Shown: positions 43,795 to 52,615 of the stretch, piece after piece | Numbering within the stretch: the stretch's first letter is position 1 | Layout: every line of letters begins with the position of its first letter | From: Alkalihalobacillus pseudalcaliphilus | GTDB taxonomy: Bacteria; Bacillota; Bacilli; Bacillales; Bacillaceae_D | Reading direction: 5' to 3' | NCBI RefSeq assembly: GCF_028610675.1 | Contig: NZ_JAQQWS010000004.1 | Coordinates: 1 to 64,000, forward strand | Length of the DNA: 64,000 bases | The notes under the pieces: generated by a model | Told to the model about the DNA's origin: nothing | What the model saw: the letters and a program-made list of their open reading frames with translations, nothing else | The model's database searches: none | Translations under genes and position numbers: made by a program

Positions 43795-45584
43795 TGTTTA
43801 AATTAAGATTTCGTTTGATTAGTATTGTTATGCTAACAATCTTATCCGTTTTAGCAGGCTTAGGAATCGCAATCGGTCAGTTATTTAAAGAGTTTCATTT
43901 AGATTATACAACAGAGAGGCTGCAGAACGATGCGGATCTAGTTTCGTATTTAATAGAAGAAGACCGCTTAATTGATCGTGATATCCAAAGCTTCACGAAT
44001 GATGTAAGTCAGGAGTTAGACGTTAGAATTACGATCATTCTGATGGATGGAGAGGTAATTGGCGAATCAAGCACCGATCCTTCCTTAATGGAAAACCATC
44101 TAAAGCGTCCAGAAATTGCAGAGTTATTAGAAGGAAATACAAGTCGTGAAATCCGATATAGTGAAACGGTTGATAATGAACTGCTTTACTTAGCGGTACC
44201 AATTATGGATGGAGAAGAAATGGTCGGTATCGTAAGACTAGGGTTGCCTACTTCTGATATTCAAGAAATGAATAAGCAAATTTGGATGGTCTTGATTATT
44301 AGCTTCTCATTGGCAGCTGCTGTTATTTTCTTGGTTATTTATCGGGTAACCTCACAAATGATACGACCAATCGAAAGCGTGACTGATGTTGCAAACGAAT
44401 TAGCAAAAGGTAATTTTAAAGCTAGAACGGTTGAAGGTGAGCAAGATGAAATTGGTCAGTTAACTAAATCAGTGAACGTTTTAGCAAGTAATCTTGAGCA
44501 TATTACGAAGCGTCATCAGCTTCAAAAAGAACGGATGGAAACGTTAATTGAGAATATGGGTAGCGGTTTAATTTTAATTAACATGCGTGGAGACATTTCA
44601 CTTATTAATAAAACATGCCGTGATATCTTCAATGAAAATACAGATAAATGGGATCATCAGCTGTACCATGATGTGATTGAAAATAAAGAAATTACGCAAT
44701 TAATTCAATCGGTATTTATGTCAGAAGAAAAGGTTCAAAAGCAGCTTACATTTGAGGAGCATTTTGAATTGAAATACTACGATGTACATGGAGCCCCTGT
44801 TATTAGTCATAATGGAAGTTTTAAGGGTGTGGCCATCGTCATGCATGATATTACCGAATTGAAAAAGCTAGAGCAGGTTCGTAAGGATTTTGTTGCCAAT
44901 GTATCACATGAATTAAAAACACCTGTAACTTCAATTAAGGGCTTTAGCGAAACGTTGTTAGACGGAGCGATGTATGATGAACAGTTTCGTGAGAAGTTCC
45001 TTCGTATCATTTTAAAAGAAAGTGAAAGATTACAGGGATTAATCCATGACCTGTTAGAGCTTTCAAAAATTGAACAGCAATTTTTCCGCTTAAATTTGTC
45101 TAGAATAAAGTTAGCAGAAGCAGTTGAAGAAGCTATGACGCTTTTGAAGGATAAAAGTGAAGAAAAATCGATAGAACTCCATTTACGTGTAACGGGAGAT
45201 ACAGTTGTTGATGGTGATTTCCAAAGAATAAAACAAATTGCGATCAATTTAATTAACAACGCCATTACCTACACGCCTGAACATGGAAGAATTGATGTGC
45301 TGGTAAAAGAAGAGCGAGATCAAGTCGTCTGGTCTGTCTCTGATACAGGAATTGGGATTACCGAACAAGAGCTTCACCGTATTTTTGAACGTTTTTACCG
45401 AGTGGATAGAGCAAGAAGTCGCAATTCGGGAGGGACTGGTTTAGGTTTAGCGATTGTGAAACACCTTGTTGAGGCACATCATGCAAAGATTGATGTGAAA
45501 AGTAAGGTGGGTGAAGGTACTACATTTACTCTAATTTTTGCGAAGAAGCAAAAAGAGGAATGGCAGCGTATTTTAGAAGAATAG
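43794..45584 (+). CDS. phoR: Sensor histidine kinase PhoR
   Basis: It senses phosphate or wall teichoic acid status and phosphorylates PhoP. Two membrane segments (about 7-28 and 163-185) flank an extracytoplasmic domain; then come HAMP (about 187-240), PAS (about 248-360), the H-box VSHELKTPVTSIKGF (about 370-384), and the ATPase boxes NLINNAI, SDTGIGI and GGTGLGLAIVKHLVE (near 547). The 596 residues are normal. Translation is coupled to phoP. A terminator follows, and beyond it lies a PhoP-box promoter. Confidence 0.94.
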   Translation: MFKLRFRLISIVMLTILSVLAGLGIAIGQLFKEFHLDYTTERLQNDADLVSYLIEEDRLIDRDIQSFTNDVSQELDVRITIILMDGEVIGESSTDPSLMENHLKRPEIAELLEGNTSREIRYSETVDNELLYLAVPIMDGEEMVGIVRLGLPTSDIQEMNKQIWMVLIISFSLAAAVIFLVIYRVTSQMIRPIESVTDVANELAKGNFKARTVEGEQDEIGQLTKSVNVLASNLEHITKRHQLQKERMETLIENMGSGLILINMRGDISLINKTCRDIFNENTDKWDHQLYHDVIENKEITQLIQSVFMSEEKVQKQLTFEEHFELKYYDVHGAPVISHNGSFKGVAIVMHDITELKKLEQVRKDFVANVSHELKTPVTSIKGFSETLLDGAMYDEQFREKFLRIILKESERLQGLIHDLLELSKIEQQFFRLNLSRIKLAEAVEEAMTLLKDKSEEKSIELHLRVTGDTVVDGDFQRIKQIAINLINNAITYTPEHGRIDVLVKEERDQVVWSVSDTGIGITEQELHRIFERFYRVDRARSRNSGGTGLGLAIVKHLVEAHHAKIDVKSKVGEGTTFTLIFAKKQKEEWQRILEE

Positions 45585-45591
45585 AGGGAGA

Positions 45592-45629
45592 AAAGCTATC
45601 TTTCGGCAATGGAAGATAGTTTTTCTTCT
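45592..45629 (+). terminator. Terminator of phoPR
   Basis: Stem AAAGCTATCTT with AAGATAGTTTTT, followed by T-rich sequence that leads into the PhoP-box array. Confidence 0.85.
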
Positions 45630-45683
45630 TTTACAAATGTTTTACATTGGCTTTATGTTTAGTTAACTTACGGGAGCTATACT
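45630..45683 (+). promoter_or_regulatory. PhoP-activated promoter: four Pho boxes and a -10
   Basis: TTTACA (45630), TTTACA (45641), TTTATG (45652) and TTAACT (45663) occur at exact 11-bp steps, matching the B. subtilis PhoP direct repeat TTHAYA with 5-bp spacers at 6, 6, 5 and 5 of 6 positions. TATACT lies at 45678-45683. A start near 45690 places the boxes at about -22 to -60, the core PhoP binding position. No -35 is seen, as is usual for Pho promoters. Confidence 0.8.
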
Positions 45684-45689
45684 GATATA

Positions 45690-45799
45690 GAACGGTTCCC
45701 CTCAATGTTCGAATGATGGAAATGATTTCTTTCATCGCATTGAATTCCCTTTTTGACTATCCGCAGGTTAGTAATACTGATCTGTGGATGGTCTTTTTT
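45690..45799 (+). ncRNA. Candidate PhoP-regulated small RNA
   Basis: Between the PhoP-box promoter and a strong terminator is a transcript of about 110 nt. Its 5' part has the C-rich stretch TTCCCCTC, then an imperfect hairpin (about 45708-45746), a second C/T-rich stretch TTCCCTTTTT and the terminator hairpin. The only frame, ATG at 45713 with 50 codons, has no ribosome binding site and runs through the terminator. C-rich single strands are typical of RNAs that pair with ribosome binding sites. The target is unknown. Confidence 0.6.
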
Positions 45800-45800
45800 G
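45755..45800 (+). terminator. Terminator of the candidate small RNA
   Basis: 12-bp stem (45755-45766 with 45782-45793, two wobbles) with a run of six Ts. Confidence 0.9.
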
Positions 45801-45964
45801 TGTGGAAGTTAGTTAGGGGCGATAGTTTGTGCCGTGAAGTTAGCTCGTCATCCATCTCGCGATAAATGAACTTAGCAGGAAAGTGCTCCCTGTTTGTTCA
45901 GGTCGACTCCTGTTGGTGATCGAGTTGTAAACGTGCCAACAGTTTGAACAGTTGCCACTACTTT

Positions 45965-46200
45965 CACCATCTTAACCATTCATAAAAGTTTGTGCAGATA
46001 CTGACATCAAACCTTGGAGTAACTACACGAAAAAGGCTGAGTGTGACTGTTACTTGAAGGGAGAAGGTGAGTAACTACACGAAAAAGGCCGAACGAGACA
46101 GTTACTCGAATGAAGAAGGTGAGTAACTACAAGAAGAGGCGGTTAATGTGCAGTTACGGAGGCCAAACCTTGGAGTATCTGCACAAAGGCCACTCTTCAT
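45965..46200 (+). repeat. 52-bp tandem repeat array
   Basis: Units start with GAGTAACTAC at 46017, 46069 and 46121 and with GAGTATCTGC at 46173; the first three steps are exactly 52 bp. The 36 bases before 46017 (ending CAAACCTTG) match the end of the third unit, so a partial unit precedes. Each full unit has GAGTAACT near its start and AGTTACTC-like sequence about 30 bases later, so it can form a hairpin. A related single unit is at about 38690-38745. Confidence 0.85.
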
Positions 46201-46260
46201 GGATAGTGACGACTTCTTAACCTGTGGATATGTTTATAACTAGTCCTCTCCGAATATATA

Positions 46261-46517
46261 AGTAGGGTTTCAATCTTTAACTGATGGCTCTTCATTCATA
46301 AAACGGTTTTGAGGATTCTCATACTTTGCCGTAGCCCCGCCACTTTTTAGGAATGAGCTCGCAAGAGCTTTCCTAAAAAGATTCAGTGCACCACACAATC
46401 AGCCACCACCAACCAAAAAAATGTGTAGTATTCCATCAGAATTAGTATCCAAAACAAAGACCGAAAGGTCAAGTTATCTCGAGAAATGAGCGCCGCCCAA
46501 GTAACTTTCATAAAAAA
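46261..46517 (+). repeat. Dispersed intergenic repeat, copy D (without the junction insert)
   Basis: It has the ACTGATGGCTCTTCATTCAT block, GCCGTAGCCCCGCCAC, the TTTTTAGGAATGAGC hairpin, GTGCACCACACAATCAGCC and the tail ATTAGTATCC..ACAAAGACCGAAAGGTC..GAGAAATGAGCGCC..AACTTTCATAAAAAA. Where copies A and B hold the 130-bp junction, this copy reads straight through. Confidence 0.85.
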
Positions 46518-46668
46518 TTTATCGGAAAATCCAATGAAAAAAATGAGGGAATCCCGCTTTTATATGTGATACGATAAGAAGTAGTGAAATTTTATGTAAA
46601 TGGATTGAAACCTTTTGCATAATTATCTCGTATATAGAAAGTGAGAAATAGAGGGAGGGGAATTAAGA

Positions 46669-47670
46669 ATGACAGTGAAACAATTAGTAATTGGCTTCTT
46701 TTCACTGATTGTTGTAGCGGTGCTTGGTCTATTTTTAGTCACAGGTTGGTACATAGTAGACGAATCAGAACAAGCAGCTGTAATAACATTTGGTAAAGTG
46801 GAAGAAACCGTCGTAGAGCCGGGATTAAAATTTAAGTTGCCATGGCCGATTCAACGTGTAGAAATATTATCGCGTGGTACGTATAACCTTCAAGTAGGGT
46901 ACCAAGAAGAAGGTGGAGAAGTAGTAGAATTTACAAATGAAGCAAAGATGATAACGGGGGATGAATTTATCGTTTTTGCCGATTTAGCTGTTCAATGGAG
47001 AATTAGTGATCCTGAGCAATTCCTTTTTAGTACGAAAGAACCTGAAACCGTTCTATATAACGCGGCATCTGCTTCTTTAAGAGGGGTTATTGGTAGCTCG
47101 AATATCGATGATGCATTAACCGATCAAAGACCAGAAATTGAAGCAAGAGTTTTTGATACACTTGTGGAGTTAGTTGATATTTATCAAATAGGAATAAGTA
47201 TTCAAGATGTAAAGCTTCAAGATGTTGAACTCCCTACACAGGAAGTACGTCGTGCATTTACAGAAGTAACCGATGCTCGTGAGGAGCGATTAACAAAAAT
47301 TAATGAAGCTAGAAAATATGAGAATCAAAAAATGAATGAAGCAGAAGGGGAAAAGGATGCGATTATTTCCCGTGCAGAAGGTCAAAAAACTGAGCGAGTT
47401 CAACGTGCTCGAGGTGATGTTGCACAATTTGATGCTTTATATACAGAATATCAGGTTAATCCAAATGTAACGAGACAACGTCTATTGTTAGAAACACTAG
47501 AGCAAGTATTACCAAATACAGATATTTATATTATGGACAGTAATAATGATACGATTAACTATTTACCAATTCGTCCTCTTGATGGTGGAAATAGCTCGAG
47601 TTCATCAAACCCACCTCCATTAAATAATGATAACAACCAAGGAGAAGGAGGGGAAAATAGCGATGAGTGA
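46669..47670 (+). CDS. hflK: FtsH protease activity modulator HflK
   Basis: HflK is a membrane-anchored SPFH/prohibitin protein that forms a complex with HflC around the FtsH protease. It has one N-terminal membrane segment (about 7-28), the SPFH domain (about 30-210), a coiled coil rich in Glu, Arg and Lys (about 195-255) and a low-complexity Ser/Asn/Gly tail. GGAGGGG precedes the ATG. hflC overlaps by eight bases. These genes are absent from B. subtilis at this point, between phoR and polA, but occur in other Bacillaceae. Confidence 0.92.
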   Translation: MTVKQLVIGFFSLIVVAVLGLFLVTGWYIVDESEQAAVITFGKVEETVVEPGLKFKLPWPIQRVEILSRGTYNLQVGYQEEGGEVVEFTNEAKMITGDEFIVFADLAVQWRISDPEQFLFSTKEPETVLYNAASASLRGVIGSSNIDDALTDQRPEIEARVFDTLVELVDIYQIGISIQDVKLQDVELPTQEVRRAFTEVTDAREERLTKINEARKYENQKMNEAEGEKDAIISRAEGQKTERVQRARGDVAQFDALYTEYQVNPNVTRQRLLLETLEQVLPNTDIYIMDSNNDTINYLPIRPLDGGNSSSSSNPPPLNNDNNQGEGGENSDE

Positions 47671-48598
47671 TGACCGTATCATTGATATTAATGAAAAAAG
47701 AACACCTGAGACATATCGTAAATATGTAAAGCTTGGGGCTACGGCAGTTATATTGATTGTTTTGTTATCTGTCGTGATTAGTAATCTATTTATTGTCGAG
47801 CAAGGTGAATATAAAGTTGTAAGGCAATTTGGGGAAGTTGTAAAAATAGAAGATGAACCAGGATTAAGTTATAAAATTCCATTTATCCAAACGGTGAGCA
47901 CTCTTCCAAAGTATCAAATGGTCTATGATATTCCAACAGCGGAAATTAATACGAGTGATAAAAAACGAATGCTTGCTGATTATTACGCTGTCTGGAAAAT
48001 TGAAAGCCCACAGCAAATGATTGCTAATGCAAGATCAATTGAAAATGCAGAAGCCATTATGGGAGAAATCATTTTCTCAGCTATACGTGCTGAACTAGGT
48101 CAATTAAATTTTGATTCGATTATTAACTCTGGTGAAGGTGAAGCTCGTGATGACATCGGAGAGCTCGTCCGTATCCGAGTTAATACATCTTTAGAGAACG
48201 GAAATTACGGGATCTCTTTAACGGATATTCGTATGAAGCGTGCCGACCTTCCAGAAGAAAATGAAGAAGCGGTATATCGTCGCATGATTTCTGAGCGTCA
48301 AACGACGGCACAGGATTATTTGTCTGAAGGGGATGCTGAAGCGAATAGAATTCGTGCCAATACAGATCGTGAAGTTCAAGAAATGATAGCAACCGCCAAT
48401 GCCGATGCAGATGAGGTTATTTCAGAGGGTGAAGCAGAAGCCGCTCGAATTTATAATGACGCATTTGGCCAAGATGAAGAATTCTACCAACTTTACCGCA
48501 CATTAGAATCTTATAAGAAAACCATTGATGGAGAAACCGTTCTTGTACTCCCAGCAAACTCTCCATATACACGTTTATTAATGGGTGATCTCGAATAA
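47663..48598 (+). CDS. hflC: FtsH protease activity modulator HflC
   Basis: This is the partner of HflK. One membrane segment (about 20-40) is followed by an SPFH domain (FIVEQGEYKVVRQFGEVVKIE, about 43-63, here cited by position) and a coiled coil (about 190-270) with RRMISERQ and repeated Ala/Glu runs. The ATG at 47663 follows GGAGGGG and lies within the hflK end, so the two are coupled. The longer frame from 47627 overlaps hflK more and lacks a site. A terminator follows. Confidence 0.92.
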   Translation: MSDDRIIDINEKRTPETYRKYVKLGATAVILIVLLSVVISNLFIVEQGEYKVVRQFGEVVKIEDEPGLSYKIPFIQTVSTLPKYQMVYDIPTAEINTSDKKRMLADYYAVWKIESPQQMIANARSIENAEAIMGEIIFSAIRAELGQLNFDSIINSGEGEARDDIGELVRIRVNTSLENGNYGISLTDIRMKRADLPEENEEAVYRRMISERQTTAQDYLSEGDAEANRIRANTDREVQEMIATANADADEVISEGEAEAARIYNDAFGQDEEFYQLYRTLESYKKTIDGETVLVLPANSPYTRLLMGDLE

Positions 48599-48611
48599 TA
48601 ATTAAATCATG

Positions 48612-48656
48612 AAAAGGTACTATCTTCATTCAAGAAATGAGGAGGTACCTTTTTTG
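48612..48656 (+). terminator. Terminator of hflKC
   Basis: A long stem AAAAGGTAC..TTCATT with AAATGA..GTACCTTTT and TTTTTT. Confidence 0.88.
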
Positions 48657-48758
48657 TTTCGAACGTATGTGTGCTACAATGATAATAATAAAAAGCCGAT
48701 AGAAGAATCTTTATGGTAATGATGAAAACAATCTATCTTCACAACATCCCAAAATAAA

Positions 48759-49067
48759 TTTACATACAAAACGCACATGACGACCGATTCATTTCGCCAC
48801 CAACAAATATAAAAGTAGGTTTAGTTTTTAACTGGTGGCTTTTCATTCGATTTGTTCTATTCTTATTCATTTTAATATTTGTTGTAAGAATGATTTTAAA
48901 TTTGACAATGAGCAGTAACCCAGACTCCCGTGGGAAATAGTGGAAGAGCTGAGATCCAGCGGTGTAGCCGATTAGCTCAGCGCCACCCCACAGGATGCGG
49001 AGCATGATTTTGGGTAGCGGTAAGTAGAGTGCCGTATATGAGTATCAGCACTAACTTTCATATAAAA
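48759..49067 (+). repeat. Dispersed intergenic repeat, copy F (variant with AGCTGAGATC hairpin)
   Basis: It starts TTACATACAAAAC and has the CGCCACCAACAAATATAAAAG module and ACTGGTGGCTTTTCATTC. Then a hairpin AGCTGAGATCCAGCGG..CCGATTAGCTC (about 48947-48981), CGGAGCATGATTTTGGGTAG and ATATGAGTATCAGC, ending AACTTTCATATAAAA at 49053-49067. Its last bases merge into the AAGGAG of polA. Confidence 0.8.
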
Positions 49068-49080
49068 GGAGAAAAAAACC

Positions 49081-51714
49081 ATGAAAAAACTAGTATTAAT
49101 CGATGGAAATAGTATTGCCTATCGAGCTTTCTTCGCCTTACCTTTACTAAATAATGATAAAGGCGTTTATACCAACGCCGTTTTCGGTTTCACTACGATG
49201 TTGCTAAAAATTTTAGAGGAAGACCAACCGACTCATATGTTAGTTGCCTTTGATGCAGGTAAAACAACATTTAGACATAAAACTTACAGCGAATATAAAG
49301 GTGGTAGACAAAAGACACCACCAGAATTATCCGAGCAGTTCCCACTTGTTCGAGAGCTATTAGATGCTTTTCAAATTAAACGATTTGAAGCAGAGAACTA
49401 TGAAGCGGATGATATCATTGGGACATTTGCTAAGGAAGCAGCAGATGAAGAATGGCAAGTTAAAGTTTATACCGGGGATAAGGATTTACTGCAGCTAGTA
49501 ACCGATAATGTCACAGTCGTTTTAACGAAAAAAGGAATTACACAGGTTGACCCGTATACGCCTGCTGCTTTAGATGAAAAGTATGGACTAACAGCAAACC
49601 AAATCATTGATATGAAAGGTCTGATGGGTGATAGTTCCGATAATATCCCTGGGGTACCTGGAATTGGTGAGAAAACAGCGATCAAGCTATTAAAAGAATA
49701 TGGTACTGTTGAAAAAGTATTAGAGTCCATTGAGCAAATATCAGGTAAAAAAATGAAGGAACGTCTTGAAGAAAATAAACAACAAGCACTCATGAGTAAA
49801 GAATTAGCAACGATTTTTAATGAAGTACCATTGGATTTGTCATTACAAGATTTACAGTTTGGTGCCTATGATACAACAAAGGTAGTCAAGCTATTTAAAG
49901 AATTAGAGTTTAAATCATTGTTAGAGAAATTTGATTCAGAGGCTGTAGAAGATGAAATAGAGACAAAAGATGAAATATCTTTTGAAATTGTGGATGAAAT
50001 TAAGGAAGAACACTTACACACACCGGCAGCCTTGATTGTTGAGATATTAGATGATCATTATCATCAATCAGACATCGTAGGTATATCGGTCGTCCATGAA
50101 AAGGGAAAGTACTTTTTTGAGACAGAAAAAGCCCTACAGTCAAAAGTGTTTGTAAATTGGTTAGCAGATCAAAATCAAAAGAAGTGGCTTTTTGATGCAA
50201 AAAGAGCTACGGTACTCCTTGGATGGCAAGGAGTAGAGTTAAAAGGCGTAGAGTTTGATTTGTTGATGGCTTCCTATTTATTAGATCCTTCCCATTCTGC
50301 TCATGATATTGTCGATATCGCCCAGCGTAAGCAAGGTGGTTACGTACAAGCTGATGATACGGTTTATGGGAAAGGGGCAAAGAGGAAAACACCTGATGAT
50401 ATTCATGTGTTAGCGGAGCATTTAGTTCGTAAAGCACTTGTTACTTTTTCGTTAAAAGAGAAATTGGAGCAAGAATTAAAAAATAATCAACAGTTTGAGC
50501 TTTATTTCGATTTAGAAATGCCACTCTCTATTATCTTAGGAAAAATGGAGTTAACAGGTGTAAAGGTCGACATAAGTCAATTGGAGAAGATGGGCGAAGA
50601 CCTAGAGGTTCGTTTAAAGAAATATGAAGAAGAAATTCATTCATTAGCAGGTCAAACTTTTAATATTAATTCACCGAAGCAGCTGGGAGAAATATTGTTT
50701 GAGAAGTTAGAGCTCCCACCGATTAAGAAAACCAAAACAGGGTACTCTACTTCAGCTGATGTGTTAGAGAAGCTTGCTGGTAAGCATGAAATTATTGAAC
50801 ATATCTTAAACTATCGTCAATTAGGGAAGCTTAATTCAACGTATATTGAAGGTTTATTAAAAGTCATTAAAAAAGATACGAGCAAGGTTCATACTAGATT
50901 CAATCAAGCTTTAACGCAAACAGGTCGCCTTAGCTCAACCGATCCTAACTTGCAAAATATCCCGATTCGATTAGAAGAAGGTAGGAAAATTAGAAAAGCA
51001 TTTATTCCCTCTGAAAAGGGTTGGAAAATCATGGCTGCCGACTACTCCCAAATTGAGCTTCGTGTATTAGCTCATATATCAGAAGATAAAGGATTGATCG
51101 AGGCTTTTCAAAAGGATATGGATGTCCATACGAAAACAGCCATGGATGTTTTCCATGTGAAGGAAGAGGAAGTAACAAGCTTAATGAGAAGAAGTGCAAA
51201 GGCTGTTAACTTTGGAATTGTATATGGAATTAGTGACTATGGCTTGTCTCAGAATTTAGATATTACACGTAAAGAAGCGGCAGAGTTTATTGAACGGTAT
51301 TTTGCTAGCTACCCAAAAGTCAAACAATACATGGATGAAATTGTCGAGCAAGCAAGAGAAGACGGGTATGTAGAAACGCTTTTACATCGCCGTCGTTATT
51401 TACCTGAGCTGACGAGCCGTAATTTTAACCTTAGAAGCTTTGCGGAGCGAACGGCTATGAATACACCGATACAAGGAACGGCTGCTGATATTATTAAGCA
51501 AGCTATGGTTAATATGGGTGAAGAGATTGAGAAGAATGGTTGGAAAACCCGAATGCTTTTACAAGTGCATGATGAATTAATTTTTGAAGTACCTGAGGAT
51601 GAGGTGGAAACTTTTAAAGAAGTTATTTCAAAGGTGATGGAGAATGCAATTCAATTAAATGTACCGTTAAAAGTAGATGCTGAGGTCGGAGACAGTTGGT
51701 ATGATGCGAAGTAA
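49081..51714 (+). CDS. polA: DNA polymerase I
   Basis: It fills gaps and removes RNA primers. Domain order: 5'-3' exonuclease (about 1-290, with YEADDIIGTFA and GDSSDNIPGVPGIGEKTA), a central 3'-5' exonuclease-like domain (about 300-465) lacking obvious metal-binding residues as in the Bacillus enzymes, and the polymerase (about 470-877). Motif A is DYSQIELRVLAHISED, motif B RRSAKAVNFGIVYG, motif C QVHDELIFEV. The 877 residues are normal. The ATG follows AAAAGGAG, which lies at the end of repeat copy F. mutM follows after 12 bases. Confidence 0.97.
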   Translation: MKKLVLIDGNSIAYRAFFALPLLNNDKGVYTNAVFGFTTMLLKILEEDQPTHMLVAFDAGKTTFRHKTYSEYKGGRQKTPPELSEQFPLVRELLDAFQIKRFEAENYEADDIIGTFAKEAADEEWQVKVYTGDKDLLQLVTDNVTVVLTKKGITQVDPYTPAALDEKYGLTANQIIDMKGLMGDSSDNIPGVPGIGEKTAIKLLKEYGTVEKVLESIEQISGKKMKERLEENKQQALMSKELATIFNEVPLDLSLQDLQFGAYDTTKVVKLFKELEFKSLLEKFDSEAVEDEIETKDEISFEIVDEIKEEHLHTPAALIVEILDDHYHQSDIVGISVVHEKGKYFFETEKALQSKVFVNWLADQNQKKWLFDAKRATVLLGWQGVELKGVEFDLLMASYLLDPSHSAHDIVDIAQRKQGGYVQADDTVYGKGAKRKTPDDIHVLAEHLVRKALVTFSLKEKLEQELKNNQQFELYFDLEMPLSIILGKMELTGVKVDISQLEKMGEDLEVRLKKYEEEIHSLAGQTFNINSPKQLGEILFEKLELPPIKKTKTGYSTSADVLEKLAGKHEIIEHILNYRQLGKLNSTYIEGLLKVIKKDTSKVHTRFNQALTQTGRLSSTDPNLQNIPIRLEEGRKIRKAFIPSEKGWKIMAADYSQIELRVLAHISEDKGLIEAFQKDMDVHTKTAMDVFHVKEEEVTSLMRRSAKAVNFGIVYGISDYGLSQNLDITRKEAAEFIERYFASYPKVKQYMDEIVEQAREDGYVETLLHRRRYLPELTSRNFNLRSFAERTAMNTPIQGTAADIIKQAMVNMGEEIEKNGWKTRMLLQVHDELIFEVPEDEVETFKEVISKVMENAIQLNVPLKVDAEVGDSWYDAK

Positions 51715-51726
51715 GGAGAGAGTGAA

Positions 51727-52551
51727 ATGCCGGAGTTACCAGAGGTAGAAACAGTAAGAAGGACGTTAACTGAATTAGTTGTAGGGAAAACACTAAAAGA
51801 AATTGACATATTTTGGTCTAAAATTATAAAGCTACCTGATGATAGTCACGAGTTTAAAATGATGCTAGTTGGTCAAACGATTCAATCAATCGACAGGAGA
51901 GGGAAGTTCCTCCTTTTTCAATTAACGGATTATACGCTTGTTTCTCATCTAAGAATGGAAGGGCGATATGGTTTACATCAAAAAGGTGAAGAAAGAACCA
52001 AACATACGCATGTTATATTTCGTTTTGAAGACGATACAGAATTATGGTATCAAGACGTTCGTAAATTTGGAACGATGCACCTTTTCTTAAAAGGAGCAGA
52101 GGAACATAGTGAGCCTTTACTCGGGTTAGGTGTTGAGCCTTTCTCTGAATTATTTCAAATCGAAACACTTAAAATCGCCTTCTCTAGAACAGCACGAAAA
52201 GTCAAGGTCGTTCTTCTTGACCAAAAAGCGGTGGTAGGTTTAGGAAACATTTATGTGGATGAAGCGTTATTCCGTGCAGGTATTCATCCAGAGCGCTTAG
52301 CCAATACCATAGATGACCAAGAATTGATGGTCCTACACCTTAAGATTAAAGAAACATTACAAGAAGCCGTGGACCTAGGGGGAAGCTCGGTGAAGTCCTA
52401 TGTGAACGGACAAGGGGATATGGGCATGTTTCAGCAGCACTTAGACGTTTATGGTCGTAAAGCTTTGCCGTGTAATCATTGTGGAACAGAAATTGAAAAA
52501 ATAGTGGTAGGTGGCAGGGGCACACACTTCTGTCCTTCTTGCCAAAAATAA
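51727..52551 (+). CDS. mutM: Formamidopyrimidine-DNA glycosylase
   Basis: It removes oxidised purines such as 8-oxoguanine and nicks the abasic site. The catalytic N-terminus MPELPEVETVRR is intact (Pro2 as nucleophile, Glu3). A lysine sits in the RRGKFLL loop (about 57-63). The helix-two-turn-helix has VGLGNIYVDEALF (about 170-182), and the zinc finger at the C-terminus has CNHCG and CPSCQ pairs. GGAGAG precedes the ATG. It follows polA closely, as in B. subtilis. Confidence 0.96.
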   Translation: MPELPEVETVRRTLTELVVGKTLKEIDIFWSKIIKLPDDSHEFKMMLVGQTIQSIDRRGKFLLFQLTDYTLVSHLRMEGRYGLHQKGEERTKHTHVIFRFEDDTELWYQDVRKFGTMHLFLKGAEEHSEPLLGLGVEPFSELFQIETLKIAFSRTARKVKVVLLDQKAVVGLGNIYVDEALFRAGIHPERLANTIDDQELMVLHLKIKETLQEAVDLGGSSVKSYVNGQGDMGMFQQHLDVYGRKALPCNHCGTEIEKIVVGGRGTHFCPSCQK

Positions 52552-52615
52552 TGTACGTCGGAATAGCTCCTTCCATATACTATCCTATTAGTAATGTAAG
52601 GAAGGAGTTAAAATT

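Noticed and set aside
44807..45265. 152-codon open frame opposite phoR
   Set aside because: Shadow of the phoR kinase domain, no ribosome binding site.
45713..45865. 50-codon frame starting ATG-ATG within the candidate small RNA
   Set aside because: It has no ribosome binding site and runs through the strong terminator at 45755-45800, so it is unlikely to be the product of the PhoP-box promoter.
46017..46200. Possible CRISPR array
   Set aside because: The 52-bp period consists of whole divergent tandem units without constant repeats separated by unique spacers, and no cas gene is near.
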